Assembly (NCBI RefSeq): GCF_023701345.1
Contig: NZ_JAMPXE010000004.1
Span: 1 to 47,489, forward strand
Source of the DNA: Rhodoferax sp.
GTDB lineage: Bacteria; Pseudomonadota; Gammaproteobacteria; Burkholderiales; Burkholderiaceae_C
Length of the DNA stretch: 47,489 bases
Direction: 5' to 3'
Shown here: piece by piece, positions 8,402-19,106 of the stretch
Layout: each line of letters begins with the position of its first letter
Numbering within the stretch: position 1 is the first letter of the stretch
Made by a program: the position numbers and the translations under genes
Notes under the pieces: model-generated
What the model was told of the DNA's origin: nothing
The model's database searches: none
Seen by the model: the letters and a program-made list of their open reading frames with translations, nothing else

Positions 8402-8438
8402 TTCTGTACCGTGCATCCCAAAAATTATTGGGGCCAAC

Positions 8439-8466
8439 AAAAAAGCGCCCGGTTGGGCGCTTTTTT
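8439..8466. terminator. Bidirectional Rho-independent terminator
   Basis: A perfect 12-bp stem (AAAAAAGCGCCC / GGGCGCTTTTTT) with a GGTT loop sits between the convergent ABC transporter operon and gap. The A-run and T-run on the two sides make it functional in both directions. Confidence 0.92.
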
Positions 8467-8485
8467 GGTTTGAAACCGCTTGGGC

Positions 8486-9499
<1,014 letters not shown>

Positions 9500-9523
9500 T
9501 TAAAAAATCGATGTCCGAAAAGC

Positions 9524-11584
9524 TTACTTGCGCAGCACTTTTTGCACCGTGTCTGCCACATTCTCGGGCGTGAAGCCGAAGTGCTTGAACAGCACCGGCG
9601 CCGGTGCCGACTCGCCAAAGCTGTCCATGCCAACCACGGCCGCGCAAGCGTATTGCCACCAGCCGCCGCTGACGCCCATTTCCACCGCAATGCGCGGCAC
9701 GCCGGCAGGCAACAGCGCCGACTTGTAGGCCGCATCCTGCTGGTCAAACGTGGTGGTGCTCGGCATGGACACCACGCGCACGGCAATTTTCCGCTCGGCA
9801 AGCAGTTCTTGCGCCTTGAGCGCCAAAGGCACCTCGGAGCCGGTGGCGATGATGACCGCCTGCGCTTTTTTCTTCAGGCCCACCTCGGTCGGTTCAGCCA
9901 GCACGTAGGCGCCCTTGCTGATGTCGCCCAGGCTGGCCTTGGGGGCGTAGTGGATGTTCTGGCGCGAGAGCAGCAAGGCGGTCGGCTTGGTCTTGTTTTG
10001 CAGGGCCACGGCCCAGGCCACCGCAGTTTCAGCGGTGTCACCGGGACGCCAGACGTCCAGGTTCGGGATCAGGCGCAAGCTGGCCGCATGCTCGATGGAC
10101 TGGTGCGTCGGGCCGTCCTCGCCCAGGCCAATGCTGTCGTGGGTGAACACATGCACCACGCGCAGCTTCATGAGCGCGGCCATGCGGATGGCGTTGCGGC
10201 TGTAGTCGCTGAAGGTCAGGAAGGTGCCGCCGTAGGGGATGAAACCGCCGTGCAGCGCGACACCGTTCATGATGGCGGCCATGCCGAATTCGCGCACGCC
10301 ATAGTTGATGTGGCGGCCACCGTTGCTGGCACCGGTGAGTGCATCAAAGCGCAGGCTGGGCGTGCTTTTGGTGTTGGTCAGGTTGGAGCCGGTCAAATCG
10401 GCCGAGCCACCCAACATTTCGGGCAGCGCGGCGGTGAAGGCTTCCAGCGCGAGCTGGCTGGCCTTGCGGCTGGCCACGGTCTCGGCCTTGGTGTGGGCCG
10501 CCACCGCAGTGTCCACCGCCACCTGGGAAAAGTTCTTGGGCAGCTCGCCCTTCATGCGGCGCACCAGCTCTTTGGCCAGTGCCGGGTGGGCAGCCTTGTA
10601 GGCGGCGAACTTGTCATTCCAGGCTGATTCAAAGGCGCTGCCTGCGGCTTTGGCGTCCCAGGCGGCGTAGATGTCCTTGGGAATCACGAACGGGGCATGC
10701 GGCCAGCCGATGGCTTCGCGGGTGAGCTTGATTTCCTCCAAGCCCAGGGGTTCGCCATGCGCCTTGGAGGTGTTGGCGCGGTTCGGGCTACCCTGGCCGA
10801 TGGCGGTCTTGCAGATGATCAGCGTCGGCTTGTCGGCAGATTTTTTGGCCTCGGCAATGGTGTCCGCCACCAGCTCGGCATCGTGCCCGCTGATGGGGCC
10901 GAGCACGTTCCAGCCATAAGCGGCAAAGCGTTGCGCCGTTTTGTCGATGAACCACGGCGCCACCTGGCCGTCGATCGAGATGCCGTTGTCGTCGTACAGC
11001 GCAATCAGCTTGTTGAGCTTCCAGGCGCCGGCCAGCGCGCAGGCTTCGTGGCTGATGCCTTCCATCAGGCAGCCGTCACCCATGAAGGCGTAGGTGTGGT
11101 GATTCACCACGTCCAGTCCATCGCGGTTGAATTCCTGGGCCAGCAGCTTTTCAGCCAGCGCCATGCCGACCGCGTTGGTGATGCCCTGGCCCAGCGGGCC
11201 GGTGGTGGTTTCGACACCGGGGGTCACGTCCACTTCAGGGTGGCCCGGAGTCTTGCTGTGAAGCTGGCGGAAGTTTTTCAGCTCCTTGATGGGCAGCTTG
11301 TAACCCGTGAGGTGCAGCACCGAATACAACAGCATCGAGCTGTGGCCGTTGGAAAGCACAAAACGGTCGCGGTCGAGCCACTTGGGGTTGGCCGGGTTGT
11401 GCTTGAGGTGGCTGCCCCACAAGGCCACCGCCATGTCGGCCATGCCCATGGGCGCGCCGGGGTGGCCCGAGTTGGCGGCCTGCACCGCGTCCATGCTCAG
11501 GGCACGGATGGCGTTGGCCATGTCGGCGTGGCTGGCGACAGGCGTGCTGGTGGTTGCTGGAGGGTTTTGAATGGTTTCAGCCAT
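9524..11584 (-). CDS. tkt: Transketolase
   Basis: A 686-residue thiamine diphosphate enzyme transferring two-carbon ketol units in the pentose phosphate pathway. It has the N-terminal [14 protein letters not shown] motif, the ThDP-Mg motif around [13 protein letters not shown], the central pyrimidine-domain region [16 protein letters not shown] and [19 protein letters not shown], and a C-terminal domain of standard size. It is co-oriented with gap and probably forms an operon with it. The 176 bases between its start and the next gene (11585-11760) must hold the promoter, but I could not pick a convincing -35/-10 pair. Confidence 0.96.
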   Translation of the reverse strand: MAETIQNPPATTSTPVASHADMANAIRALSMDAVQAANSGHPGAPMGMADMAVALWGSHLKHNPANPKWLDRDRFVLSNGHSSMLLYSVLHLTGYKLPIKELKNFRQLHSKTPGHPEVDVTPGVETTTGPLGQGITNAVGMALAEKLLAQEFNRDGLDVVNHHTYAFMGDGCLMEGISHEACALAGAWKLNKLIALYDDNGISIDGQVAPWFIDKTAQRFAAYGWNVLGPISGHDAELVADTIAEAKKSADKPTLIICKTAIGQGSPNRANTSKAHGEPLGLEEIKLTREAIGWPHAPFVIPKDIYAAWDAKAAGSAFESAWNDKFAAYKAAHPALAKELVRRMKGELPKNFSQVAVDTAVAAHTKAETVASRKASQLALEAFTAALPEMLGGSADLTGSNLTNTKSTPSLRFDALTGASNGGRHINYGVREFGMAAIMNGVALHGGFIPYGGTFLTFSDYSRNAIRMAALMKLRVVHVFTHDSIGLGEDGPTHQSIEHAASLRLIPNLDVWRPGDTAETAVAWAVALQNKTKPTALLLSRQNIHYAPKASLGDISKGAYVLAEPTEVGLKKKAQAVIIATGSEVPLALKAQELLAERKIAVRVVSMPSTTTFDQQDAAYKSALLPAGVPRIAVEMGVSGGWWQYACAAVVGMDSFGESAPAPVLFKHFGFTPENVADTVQKVLRK

Positions 11585-11760
11585 GGAGAAATGCCTTGAA
11601 CAATTTGAACGATAAGAAGACGCCTATCTGAGCCAGGATCGTTTGCAGTTCCATGGGCGCGCGCCAGGTGGGCATTGTAGTCAACATGACCATAGCGAGA
11701 AACGCACGCCCGGACCGGCACAGGTTTGTAGCCATGCCATCAGGGCTTTGCCGGCATGGT

Positions 11761-12297
11761 TCAGGGCGGCGACAGCAGTCGCGCCGCCGCCTGCAGTGCA
11801 GCGACGGTGTCAATGTCGGTGACGCAGCCTATGTCGTCAATGGGCAGCTCGAACGCGCCATAAGCCGCCACCACCGAGGCGGCACCGGCAGCGCCGTGCA
11901 AGGCCTGCAGCGCCGGACCGCAGACGCCGGCAAAACCGACCGGATGGCCGCGCTGCCCCCGGTACACCGGAACCACCACAGGATGCTGACGCAAAGCCTC
12001 TGCCACCGCGCGCAGGGTGTCACTTTGAACCAGCGGCAAATCGCCCGGCAGGATCAGCCAGCCCGCGGCGGCACCGGTGGCGCGCACCGCGGCGGCGATC
12101 GAGTCGCCCACGCCGGGCTGACCGCTGTGCTCCAGATGACAGGCCAGGCCACTGGCCTGCACCGCAGCCAGCGTGTGCTGCAGCACCGTCCTGCTACCCA
12201 AGGGCGCCTGCAGTTTGTTGCCCTGACCGCCCGAGGCGGTAAAGCGGGTGCCGCGCCCGGACGCCAGCACCAGCACCAGCACGGTGGGTGCATTCAC
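11761..12297 (-). CDS. MocA/MobA-like nucleotidyltransferase (molybdenum cofactor cytidylyltransferase-like)
   Basis: A protein of about 178 residues of the NTP_transf_3 family. It opens with the nucleotide-binding loop LVLASGRGTRF, followed by NKLQAPLG (the KLL-like lysine), the metal-binding ILPGDLPLV and RGHPVGF motifs, and an IDDIGCVTDIDT C-terminal end. Such enzymes add CMP or GMP to molybdopterin for hydroxylases such as xanthine dehydrogenase. I chose the GTG at 12297 because it overlaps the stop of the XdhC gene by 4 bp (GTGA); an ATG at 12333 is possible but overlaps by 40 bp. The XdhC neighbour supports a role in molybdenum hydroxylase maturation. No hydroxylase genes are in the window. 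Confidence 0.82.
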   Translation of the reverse strand: MNAPTVLVLVLASGRGTRFTASGGQGNKLQAPLGSRTVLQHTLAAVQASGLACHLEHSGQPGVGDSIAAAVRATGAAAGWLILPGDLPLVQSDTLRAVAEALRQHPVVVPVYRGQRGHPVGFAGVCGPALQALHGAAGAASVVAAYGAFELPIDDIGCVTDIDTVAALQAAARLLSPP

Positions 12298-13304
12298 GAC
12301 AATACGCCCGTTGTTGCAGAGGCAAGCGGCCACGTCAACGCATGTTTGACCTGCACCAGCTCGGCCACGATGCTCACAGCGATCTCGGCCGGCGTCCTGC
12401 CGCCCAGCGCCAGACCCACCGGCCCATGCAGCCGCGCCAGTTCCGGCCCCGTCAAGTCAAAGTGCTGGGCCAGGCGCTGCTTGCGCGTGGCCTGGTTGCG
12501 CCTGGAGCCCAGCGCCCCGACATAAAAAGCGCCGGACCTGAGCGCCTCCATCAAGGCCATGTCATCGAGTTTGGGGTCGTGCGTCAGGGCCACGATGGCG
12601 GTGTGGGCATCGGGCTGCAGCTCGCGCACCACATCGTCGGGCATGCCTTCGAGTCGCCGGATGCCCGGCATGCTGGACACGAATGTCGCGGCATATTCTT
12701 CCCGTGGATCGCAGACCAGCACCTCGAAGTCGAGCATGGCGGCCATTTGCGCGACCGCCTGCGACAACTGGCCTGCGCCAATCAGCAACAGGCGCCAGCT
12801 GGGGCCAAACACCGTGCTCAGGGTGCTGCCGTCAAACTGCATCGCCTGCCCGCGCTCGGCGCCTGAGAGCACCACGGCGCCGGTCGCCAGCGTCAGCGTG
12901 CGCATCACCAGATGGTGCTCAGCGGTGTGCGCCAGCAGCTGCGTCACCCAGCCGGTGTCGAGCAAAGGCTCCTGCACCAGACGCAGGGTACCGCCGCAGG
13001 GCAGGCCAAAACGGGCGGCCTCTTCCTGGCTGACACCATAGGCGATCATGGCGGGTTTATCCAGGGCAGTCGCAGCCCCACCGGCCGCTTTGAAGCTGGC
13101 CCTGGTGCGGGCGATCAGATCGTCTTCGACGCAGCCGCCCGACACCGAGCCGCTTACCACGCCATCGTCGCGCACCGCCAGCAGCGCGCCCGGCGGCCGC
13201 GGCGCACTGCCCCAGGTTTGAACCACGGTGAACAGCATGACCGCGTGACCACTGCGGCGCCAAGCCAGGGCGTCAGACAACACGCGGAGATCAGGACTTT
13301 CCAA
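12294..13304 (-). CDS. XdhC/CoxI-family molybdenum hydroxylase maturation protein
   Basis: A 336-residue cytosolic protein with the XdhC_CoxI N-terminal domain (TWGSAPRPPGALLAV and SGSVSGGCVEDDL) and a C-terminal Rossmann domain (LLIGAGQLSQAVAQMAAML, then VCDPREEY). XdhC proteins bind molybdopterin cofactor, promote its sulfuration and deliver it to xanthine dehydrogenase-type enzymes. Its stop overlaps the start of the MocA-like gene, so the two are co-translated. Family call is firm; the client enzyme is not visible. Confidence 0.9.
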   Translation of the reverse strand: MESPDLRVLSDALAWRRSGHAVMLFTVVQTWGSAPRPPGALLAVRDDGVVSGSVSGGCVEDDLIARTRASFKAAGGAATALDKPAMIAYGVSQEEAARFGLPCGGTLRLVQEPLLDTGWVTQLLAHTAEHHLVMRTLTLATGAVVLSGAERGQAMQFDGSTLSTVFGPSWRLLLIGAGQLSQAVAQMAAMLDFEVLVCDPREEYAATFVSSMPGIRRLEGMPDDVVRELQPDAHTAIVALTHDPKLDDMALMEALRSGAFYVGALGSRRNQATRKQRLAQHFDLTGPELARLHGPVGLALGGRTPAEIAVSIVAELVQVKHALTWPLASATTGVLS

Positions 13305-13434
13305 AACACCACCTCTTCATGAATGAAGCCACACGAATGGTAGCGGGCCGCGCATGGTCCGTGCGCATAATAGCCGCATTGCCATTTTTTGAAGCACCTG
13401 GTCAAGCCAGAAGTCTCATTTTCCCAGTCATGCG

Positions 13435-14288
13435 ATGAATCGAAACGTTTTTTATGCGCTAGCCGCAGCCGCCCTTTTTGGTGCCAGCACGCCCTTGGCC
13501 AAGCGCCTCACCGGAGAGCTGCCGCCGGTCATGCTGGCGGGCCTGCTGTACCTGGGGAGCGGGCTGGGTTTGGCTGTGGCTCGCCTCATCCGGGACCGTG
13601 GCTTCAATCCATCCGGACTCTCCCGGGCGGAGTGGCCATCGTTGCCGGCGGGGTGACGCTGGCATGGCCATCAGGCGCTGACTCGGCGACAGGTTTTGCC
13701 GGCCCTGTCCTTGTCGGTATCGCCTGCCTGTGCTGGGCCATCGACAACAACCTGACGCGCAAGGTATCCGCCTCCGACGCCCTCTTTATTGCCAGCGCCA
13801 AAGGCCTCATTGCCGGCACGGTCAACACCCTGCTCGCCTTCAGTCTGGGGGCAACATTACCCAAGCTCCTGACCTTGATGTCAACGCTGGGGCTGGGGCT
13901 GATCGGTTATGGCGTCAGTCTGGTGTGTTTTGTGCTGGCACTGCGCGGCTTGGGGACCGCGCGCACGGGCGCTTACTTCTCGACGGCGCCATTCATGGGT
14001 GCGGCCGTGGCCTTGTTTGTCTTTTCAGAAACGACGTCACCGGCCTTCTGGGTGGCCGCCTTGCTGATGGGACTGGGGGTCTGGCTCCATTTGACCGAAC
14101 AACATGGGCACGATCATGTCCACGAACCCATGGCGCATGACCATCTGCACAGCCACGATGCGCACCACCAGCACACGCATGCATTTGAATGGCGCGGTGT
14201 CGGCCAGCACAGCCACCTGCACCAGCACCCGGTGATACGACACAGTCATCCGCATTACCCTGACATCCATCACCGGCACAGCCACTGA
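13435..14288 (+). pseudogene. EamA-family transporter broken by an internal frame-shifting deletion
   Basis: The first 73 codons (13435 to 13656) encode the start of an EamA/DMT permease (LAAAALFGASTPLAKRLTGE). The homologous continuation, from AIVAGGVTLAWP to a stop at 14288, is in another frame. The stretch normally linking them (the end of the first EamA repeat) is missing; the break is at about 13630. The second EamA repeat (IACLCWAIDNNLTRK, FSTAPFMGAAVALFVFSE) is intact. It is followed by a roughly 60-residue His-rich tail with HGHDH, HSHDAHH and HHRHSH, which would bind metal ions. As written the gene cannot give a full protein; an assembly error is the alternative. Confidence 0.8.
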
Positions 14289-14622
14289 CGCGGCGGGTTG
14301 ACTCATTCTCAGCAAGGTCATCGGCGACCGTTAACAATAGCCCAATTTGGAGGACGGGCAATCTGCTTGTTAACGACATGGACAACCAACATTTTGTTGC
14401 AAAGACCCGCTGGCTGAGGCCCTTTACCCGATGGGCTGCCCGCTTTGCGCTGAATTCACCGCCATGGCTTCCTGCCGCGCTTCGCAACGCGCCCTTGAAA
14501 CTATCATCGCTCGTGCTGCGTTGTTATCACCTGGCATTGCGGTGAGGGCATCCTTGGTGTTCAGTCCGGGCACTGGGGCATCAAGATGGCCAGCGTCATG
14601 GTGCGACCAGACTTGCCATGGA
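14289..14622. other. Intergenic stretch without a supported gene
   Basis: These 334 bases lie between the broken EamA gene and the convergent end of the DRL-like gene. Short open frames exist on both strands, but none shows a recognisable domain, ribosome-binding site or coding-like pattern. I see no strong hairpin terminator. It may be decayed sequence. Confidence 0.5.
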
Positions 14623-16008
14623 TTAACCCAAGAAACATTCGTCCTGCTGGCGCCGCAGCGCAAGTAATGAGGAGCCAGGGTCAATCTCGATGTCGTCGAA
14701 CGTGATCAGTGCGCCCGCTGCGACGTTGCGCACGAGTTGCCGACTGGCAGCAAGGTAAAACGGCACCGGATTGCCGCTGCCAAGCGGTTGGGCCGGATGC
14801 AGTTCGCCTACCGTTCCCTCCATGGTGTGATGGTGGCCGCCCATGGCCATGACGGTCCCGGCCGACAGGTTCTGCGTCGCACGGGCGACAAGATCCAAGC
14901 GCGGGAACGGTGCCTGCGCACCGCTCGAACGACCGTGAATAGCCGCATCGAGCACGCTGGTCGCCGCCTCAAGCCCGAGCAGGTGACGCGGCAAATAAAC
15001 CATCGCGCGCGCGCCGTCGCGGGAAACGACATGGCCTTTGGCGGCCAGCAGATCCCAGGTCACGCGATCCTCGCAGCGGACAATAACGAACACACCGCCG
15101 GCAAAGCTCGCTTCGTCGGGTCGGCGCAGGCAGTGGAAAACGTCCAGCACCCGCCCGCCAGTCAAGAGCCCGCCCTCTGCCGTCGCCCCCAGGAAGCTCG
15201 GCACTTCGGAAACACGCGCGATCGGTGCATGCAAATCGGGGTGATCCGGCATGAATCCGGTGGCATTGGCGACGACGAGCAGTTCGCACAGATCCGGTAC
15301 GCAACGTTGCGGCAACTCTGCACAGGCCTGCGCCCGCGCCTGGGCAACTTCTATTGCCGGGCGCGTACCCAAGGCCCAGTGCGGCGCAAAACCGGGAATC
15401 GAGACCGTCTTGCCATTGCTTGTCATGCTGCCCGTGGCCTGGTCATAGACAAAATCGTATTCACTGGATTTGCCGGCCGCAATGATGTCGAAGCCCAGCA
15501 GTTGCGCCCAGGTGATCAGTCCGATCAGCAGGCTCGGCTGGTCCCCGTCGACGGGGGTGACCACCTTGCCGTGCTGCCGGGCGAGGTGTGCGAGATAGGG
15601 ACCGACGACACTGTCCACCTCCTTCGAGACCAGGACGAGGTGGTGCCCGGCTTCGATGGCGAGGCGGCCGTGCCGCGCGCCCGCCTCGGGGTTTCCTGTC
15701 GCTTCGACAACCACATCAATCGGCAAACCGACCACTGTGGCAAGATCATCGGCCGCAACGTACTTGCCCTGGTCCCAGGCCCGACGTGCTTCTTCCGCAG
15801 TAAAGCAAAGCGCAACGTCAGCAGCCGGCACACCCAGCGCAGCAAATGCCGCTGCGGCGATCTTGGCATCAAGATCTACCGCAATGCGGGCCCGCATCAA
15901 CGGGACGCGCATGCCTTGTGCCAGAAAGCTGCGGCCAAAGCCCCCGCTGCCCAACACACAGGTTTCAACCGGCCGTTGTGCGCTGGCGTAGTAATCCAGA
16001 TGGTTCAT
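14623..16008 (-). CDS. DRL/homoserine-dehydrogenase-like oxidoreductase with C-terminal SAF domain
   Basis: A 461-residue protein with an N-terminal NAD(P)-binding Rossmann domain (VLGSGGFGRSF at about 18-28, then VVEATGNPEAGARHG and a VSKEVD segment like homoserine dehydrogenase) and a C-terminal SAF domain (NVAAGALITFDDIEID). From memory it matches the group COG4091, which includes the Brucella DXP-reductoisomerase-like enzyme DRL. It is often mislabelled as a flagellar FlgA protein because of the SAF domain. It lies beside a GntR regulator, PdxA2 and a tricarboxylate transporter, so it probably acts on an acid-sugar intermediate. Reaction unknown. Confidence 0.75.
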   Translation of the reverse strand: MNHLDYYASAQRPVETCVLGSGGFGRSFLAQGMRVPLMRARIAVDLDAKIAAAAFAALGVPAADVALCFTAEEARRAWDQGKYVAADDLATVVGLPIDVVVEATGNPEAGARHGRLAIEAGHHLVLVSKEVDSVVGPYLAHLARQHGKVVTPVDGDQPSLLIGLITWAQLLGFDIIAAGKSSEYDFVYDQATGSMTSNGKTVSIPGFAPHWALGTRPAIEVAQARAQACAELPQRCVPDLCELLVVANATGFMPDHPDLHAPIARVSEVPSFLGATAEGGLLTGGRVLDVFHCLRRPDEASFAGGVFVIVRCEDRVTWDLLAAKGHVVSRDGARAMVYLPRHLLGLEAATSVLDAAIHGRSSGAQAPFPRLDLVARATQNLSAGTVMAMGGHHHTMEGTVGELHPAQPLGSGNPVPFYLAASRQLVRNVAAGALITFDDIEIDPGSSLLALRRQQDECFLG

Positions 16009-16093
16009 GTCGTTTCCAGTACCAAGTTAGTGTTCGTGGCGACTCAATACGTAAATTACCTGGTCACCAGCGAGGTCGTCGCGGAAGCAGTTT

Positions 16094-16807
16094 TTAGATT
16101 GCGGTCTTGATGCGGTCCCAGGTTCGCGCGAGGTGATTAGCCATCGCTGACGACAAACGTGGGCCGTCACGCGCCTCGAGCGCGCCGATCATGTCCTCAT
16201 GGTCCGCCACCGCAGCCGCCCACTGATCTTCGGTCCTGTGACCCAGGTAGCGAATTTGCTTCATGCGCGACTGCAGCATGTCGTGCACCATGGCCAGCGA
16301 TTCATTGCCCGAAAGCGAGATCAGCGCCGAGTGAATTTGCTGGTTGCGCTTGAAATACGGCAGTCGATCACGTGCCGCGTAAAACTGCAACATCTCGTCA
16401 TGCAGTCGCCGAACCTCCTGGATATCAGTATCAGAGGCATTCTGGCAAGTCAATGATCCGGCCAGTTCTTCCAGAGTAGCAAGCACATCAAGCATGTCCC
16501 TGACTTCTTTGGCGGTCAGTTTGCGCACCGTCGCGCCACGGTTGGGAATCAACTCAACCAGACCTTCGTTGGCCAGCACCTTCAGCGCTTCGCGCAGTGG
16601 CGTGCGCGAGACGCCGAGTTGTTCACCAACCCGGCCTTCGTGGATACGCACGCCCGTAGGCAATTGCCCCTCAATGATCATGTCACGCAGGCGCGACACC
16701 ACCACGTTATGCAAAGTCGGGCGCTCGATGCGCACCACTTCGGACGCGGGATGGGGGACAAGGTCCGTGTCGCCCAACGTATTCGGCTCAAGATTCATCG
16801 CCATCAA
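16094..16807 (-). CDS. GntR/FadR-type transcriptional regulator (FCD domain)
   Basis: A 237-residue regulator with an N-terminal winged HTH (VVSRLRDMIIEGQLPTGVRI, LGVSRTPLREALKVLANEGL) and a C-terminal helical FCD ligand-binding domain (about residues 100-235, with LHDEMLQFYAARDR). FCD regulators usually respond to small organic acids. It is divergent from pdxA2 and separated by 124 bp that hold a palindrome and a promoter. The DRL-like gene lies 85 bp downstream on the same strand. It most likely represses the DRL and PdxA2-TctCBA genes. Confidence 0.88.
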   Translation of the reverse strand: MMAMNLEPNTLGDTDLVPHPASEVVRIERPTLHNVVVSRLRDMIIEGQLPTGVRIHEGRVGEQLGVSRTPLREALKVLANEGLVELIPNRGATVRKLTAKEVRDMLDVLATLEELAGSLTCQNASDTDIQEVRRLHDEMLQFYAARDRLPYFKRNQQIHSALISLSGNESLAMVHDMLQSRMKQIRYLGHRTEDQWAAAVADHEDMIGALEARDGPRLSSAMANHLARTWDRIKTAI

Positions 16808-16850
16808 TCCCTCTCATTCAAGCAAAACTATATATTTGAATTTTGCATTC

Positions 16851-16865
16851 AGTATGCAGAATACT
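16851..16865. promoter_or_regulatory. Candidate GntR operator
   Basis: AGTATGCAGAATACT has perfect AGTAT / ATACT arms around a 5-bp centre, in the divergent gap between the GntR gene and pdxA2. Its right half AGAATACT recurs at 16883-16890, overlapping the pdxA2 promoter spacer. A repressor bound here would block transcription. Confidence 0.5.
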
Positions 16866-16876
16866 ACATTTAATTG

Positions 16877-16906
16877 TTGACAAGAATACTTCTTCGGTAG
16901 CATCAT
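16877..16906 (+). promoter_or_regulatory. Candidate sigma-70 promoter for pdxA2-tctCBA
   Basis: A consensus -35 TTGACA (16877-16882) is followed after 18 bp by CATCAT (16901-16906, 4 of 6 bases of the -10 consensus). A GAGGAG ribosome-binding site precedes the pdxA2 ATG at 16932. The -10 is weak, so the element is tentative. Confidence 0.4.
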
Positions 16907-16931
16907 CAAAAAAATTACAGAGGAGACTGAA

Positions 16932-17957
16932 ATGTCGGCCAATCCATTTGCCGCTAGCGCCACACGTCCCACCATTGCCCTCGCCATGGGCGATCCTGCG
17001 GGGGTGGGCGCGGAATTGACCGCCAAACTGCTGTGCCTAGACGAAATTCGGGCGGCAGCCAATATCGTCGTTTTCGGCGACCGGCGCATCCTTGAGGAAG
17101 GCGCGAAGATTGCCGGCGTGGCGCTTGACATCAGCTACGTGGCGCCCGATTCTGAATTTGGCGCAACAAACGGCCCGGTCTTTGTCGACCTGGGGCATCT
17201 TTCCCCGCTGGATGTCAAGCGCGGTGAAGCCACTGCCGTGGGCGGCGCCTTTGCGCTCAAGAATTTCCGGCGCGCGCTCACCATGGCGCACGACGGCAAG
17301 GCTGACGCGGTTTGTTTTACGCCGTTCAACAAGAAAGCCATGCGCTATGTCTATCCCGGCTATGACGACGAAATACGTTTCATCTCCGAGGTGATCGGGT
17401 TTTCGGGCCACGCGCGCGAGTTCAACATTCTGGAGAATCTGTGGAATGCACGGGTCACCTCCCACATCCCGCTCTCCGAAGTCGCCTCGGCAATCACTGC
17501 CGAGGGCATCCTCAGCGAGTTGGCACTGACCGACCGCACCCTGCGCAACGCGGGTTTTGACAATCCGCGCATTGCGATCGCGGCGCTCAATCCGCATGCT
17601 GGCGATGGTGGCAATTTCGGCAAGGAAGAAATTAACGTGATCGAGCCGGCCGTGCAAAAAGGTATTGAGCGCGGCTTCAATGTCTCCGGACCGTACCCGG
17701 CGGACACGGTATTTGTTCGTGCCAAAAATGGTGCTTTTGACGCGGTGCTGACCATGTACCACGATCAAGGACAAATCGCCATGAAGCTGATGGGCTTTGA
17801 TCGCGGCGTGACCTTGATGGGCGGCCTGCCGTTCCCGGTCTGCACACCGGCGCATGGCACCGCGTACGACATCGCCGGGCGCGGCATCGCCAATATCGGC
17901 GCAAGCCGCGAGGCAGTTCTCCTGGCCGCGCGCATGGCCCTGAAAAAGGCAGGCTGA
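16932..17957 (+). CDS. pdxA2: PdxA2-type 4-phospho hydroxy-acid dehydrogenase
   Basis: A 341-residue member of the PdxA family (4-hydroxythreonine-4-phosphate dehydrogenase). All three metal-binding histidines are present: His178 (VTSHIPLSEV), His222 (NPHAGDGGNFG) and His277 (TMYHDQGQIAMK), with MGDPAGVG near the N-terminus. The TPFNKKAM motif and the genomic context point to PdxA2 rather than vitamin B6 synthesis. PdxA2 proteins oxidise and decarboxylate phosphorylated C4 acid sugars such as D-threonate 4-phosphate. The terephthalate-pathway dehydrogenase TphB is also a PdxA homologue, an alternative role. It heads a plus-strand operon with tctC-tctB-tctA; no DUF1537 kinase is nearby. Confidence 0.85.
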   Translation: MSANPFAASATRPTIALAMGDPAGVGAELTAKLLCLDEIRAAANIVVFGDRRILEEGAKIAGVALDISYVAPDSEFGATNGPVFVDLGHLSPLDVKRGEATAVGGAFALKNFRRALTMAHDGKADAVCFTPFNKKAMRYVYPGYDDEIRFISEVIGFSGHAREFNILENLWNARVTSHIPLSEVASAITAEGILSELALTDRTLRNAGFDNPRIAIAALNPHAGDGGNFGKEEINVIEPAVQKGIERGFNVSGPYPADTVFVRAKNGAFDAVLTMYHDQGQIAMKLMGFDRGVTLMGGLPFPVCTPAHGTAYDIAGRGIANIGASREAVLLAARMALKKAG

Positions 17958-18039
17958 CACGGCTGGGTCAATCAGCAACAAATTAGTGTTTAAAAGAGTT
18001 TTCTCCACCGTTCCTCAACACCACAGAAAGGCTTACACC

Positions 18040-19029
18040 ATGTTAAATACCAAGTTAATCACCACGCTGCTGGCAAGTGCTATGTATGCAACAGCTGCCA
18101 GCGCGGCCTGGGTACCGGAAAAACCAGTTGAGTTTGTCGTCGCTTCCGGGGCTGGTGGCGGAACCGACATTTTTGCCCGAACGATCCAGTCGATCATCGT
18201 CAAGTACAAGCTGATGAACGCGCCGATTGTTGTCGTCAACAAAGGCGGTGGTGCCGGCAGCGAGGGCTTTGTTTATGGGTCGGCCAGCGCCGATGATCCG
18301 TACAAGCTGACCTTCGGCACCAACAACGAGTACCTGCTGCCGCTCGTTGCCAAGATGGGGTACACGGCCGACAGCCTGGTCCCGGTCACGGCACTGGCAC
18401 TCGACGAGTTCCTGATCTGGGTCAACGCCGAGTCGCCCTACAAAGACGTCAAGAGTTTTATCGATGCGGCCAAGAAGCCCGAGGGGCTGAAAATGGGCGG
18501 CTCACAGTCCAAAGACACCGACCAGACGTTGGCCAGCATGATCAGTGAAGCGACCGGCGCCAAGTTCACCTACATCCCGTTCAAGAGCGGCGGCGAAGCG
18601 GCAGTTCAACTGGCAGGCGGGCACATTGACGCCAACCTCAACAACCCGAATGAAAACATCGGCCAGTGGAAAGCCGGCATGATCCGACCGCTCTGCGTTT
18701 TCAGTTCGCAACGCATGGCCGCCGGCCCCAAGGTCACCAAGGACATGGCCTGGTCCGACATTCCGCTGTGCAAAGACTCGGGCGTGCCGATCGCCAACTA
18801 TCAGATGCCGCGCACCGTCTGGCTGGCGGCCAAGGTGTCGCCCGATGTGATGTCCTACTACACGACGATGCTCAAAAAAGTGAGCGAAACGCCTGAGTGG
18901 AAAACGTACATCGAGCGCACCTCGCAAAGCGATCGCTTCATGACCGGCGACGAATTGCGCGCCTACACCAAGCAGGACGCCGAAAAAGCGACCGAAGTCT
19001 TCAAACGCGAGAAGTGGATCGTTCAATAA
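18040..19029 (+). CDS. tctC: Tripartite tricarboxylate transporter substrate-binding protein (TctC/Bug family)
   Basis: A 330-residue periplasmic protein starting at ATG 18040 behind AGAAAGG; an upstream in-frame ATG at 17986 would precede the signal peptide. Residues 1-21 form a Sec signal ending in AASA-AW. The Bug-family pattern is clear: PVEFVVASGAGGGTDIFART, VVNKGGGAGSEGF, a KMGGSQSKDTDQ segment and FKSGGEAAVQLAGGHID. These proteins capture carboxylates for a TctAB permease, and the permease genes follow directly. The ligand is probably the hydroxy acid handled by PdxA2 and the DRL-like enzyme. Confidence 0.87.
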   Translation: MLNTKLITTLLASAMYATAASAAWVPEKPVEFVVASGAGGGTDIFARTIQSIIVKYKLMNAPIVVVNKGGGAGSEGFVYGSASADDPYKLTFGTNNEYLLPLVAKMGYTADSLVPVTALALDEFLIWVNAESPYKDVKSFIDAAKKPEGLKMGGSQSKDTDQTLASMISEATGAKFTYIPFKSGGEAAVQLAGGHIDANLNNPNENIGQWKAGMIRPLCVFSSQRMAAGPKVTKDMAWSDIPLCKDSGVPIANYQMPRTVWLAAKVSPDVMSYYTTMLKKVSETPEWKTYIERTSQSDRFMTGDELRAYTKQDAEKATEVFKREKWIVQ

Positions 19030-19106
19030 AGCCGTGACCGGCGTCCCGGTGCTGTTCGGGGCAGGCCATGCCTGCCCCGTTGTTTAATGATTGTGGAGTG
19101 TGTCGT

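Noticed and set aside
10697-11599. Plus-strand open frame of 300 codons
   Set aside because: Shadow of tkt.
14424-14684. Short open frames on both strands between the EamA pseudogene and the DRL-like gene
   Set aside because: No homology I can recognise, no ribosome-binding site and overlapping frames on both strands; treated as non-coding.
17037-18008. Minus-strand open frame of 323 codons
   Set aside because: Antisense to pdxA2, whose metal ligands are all present.
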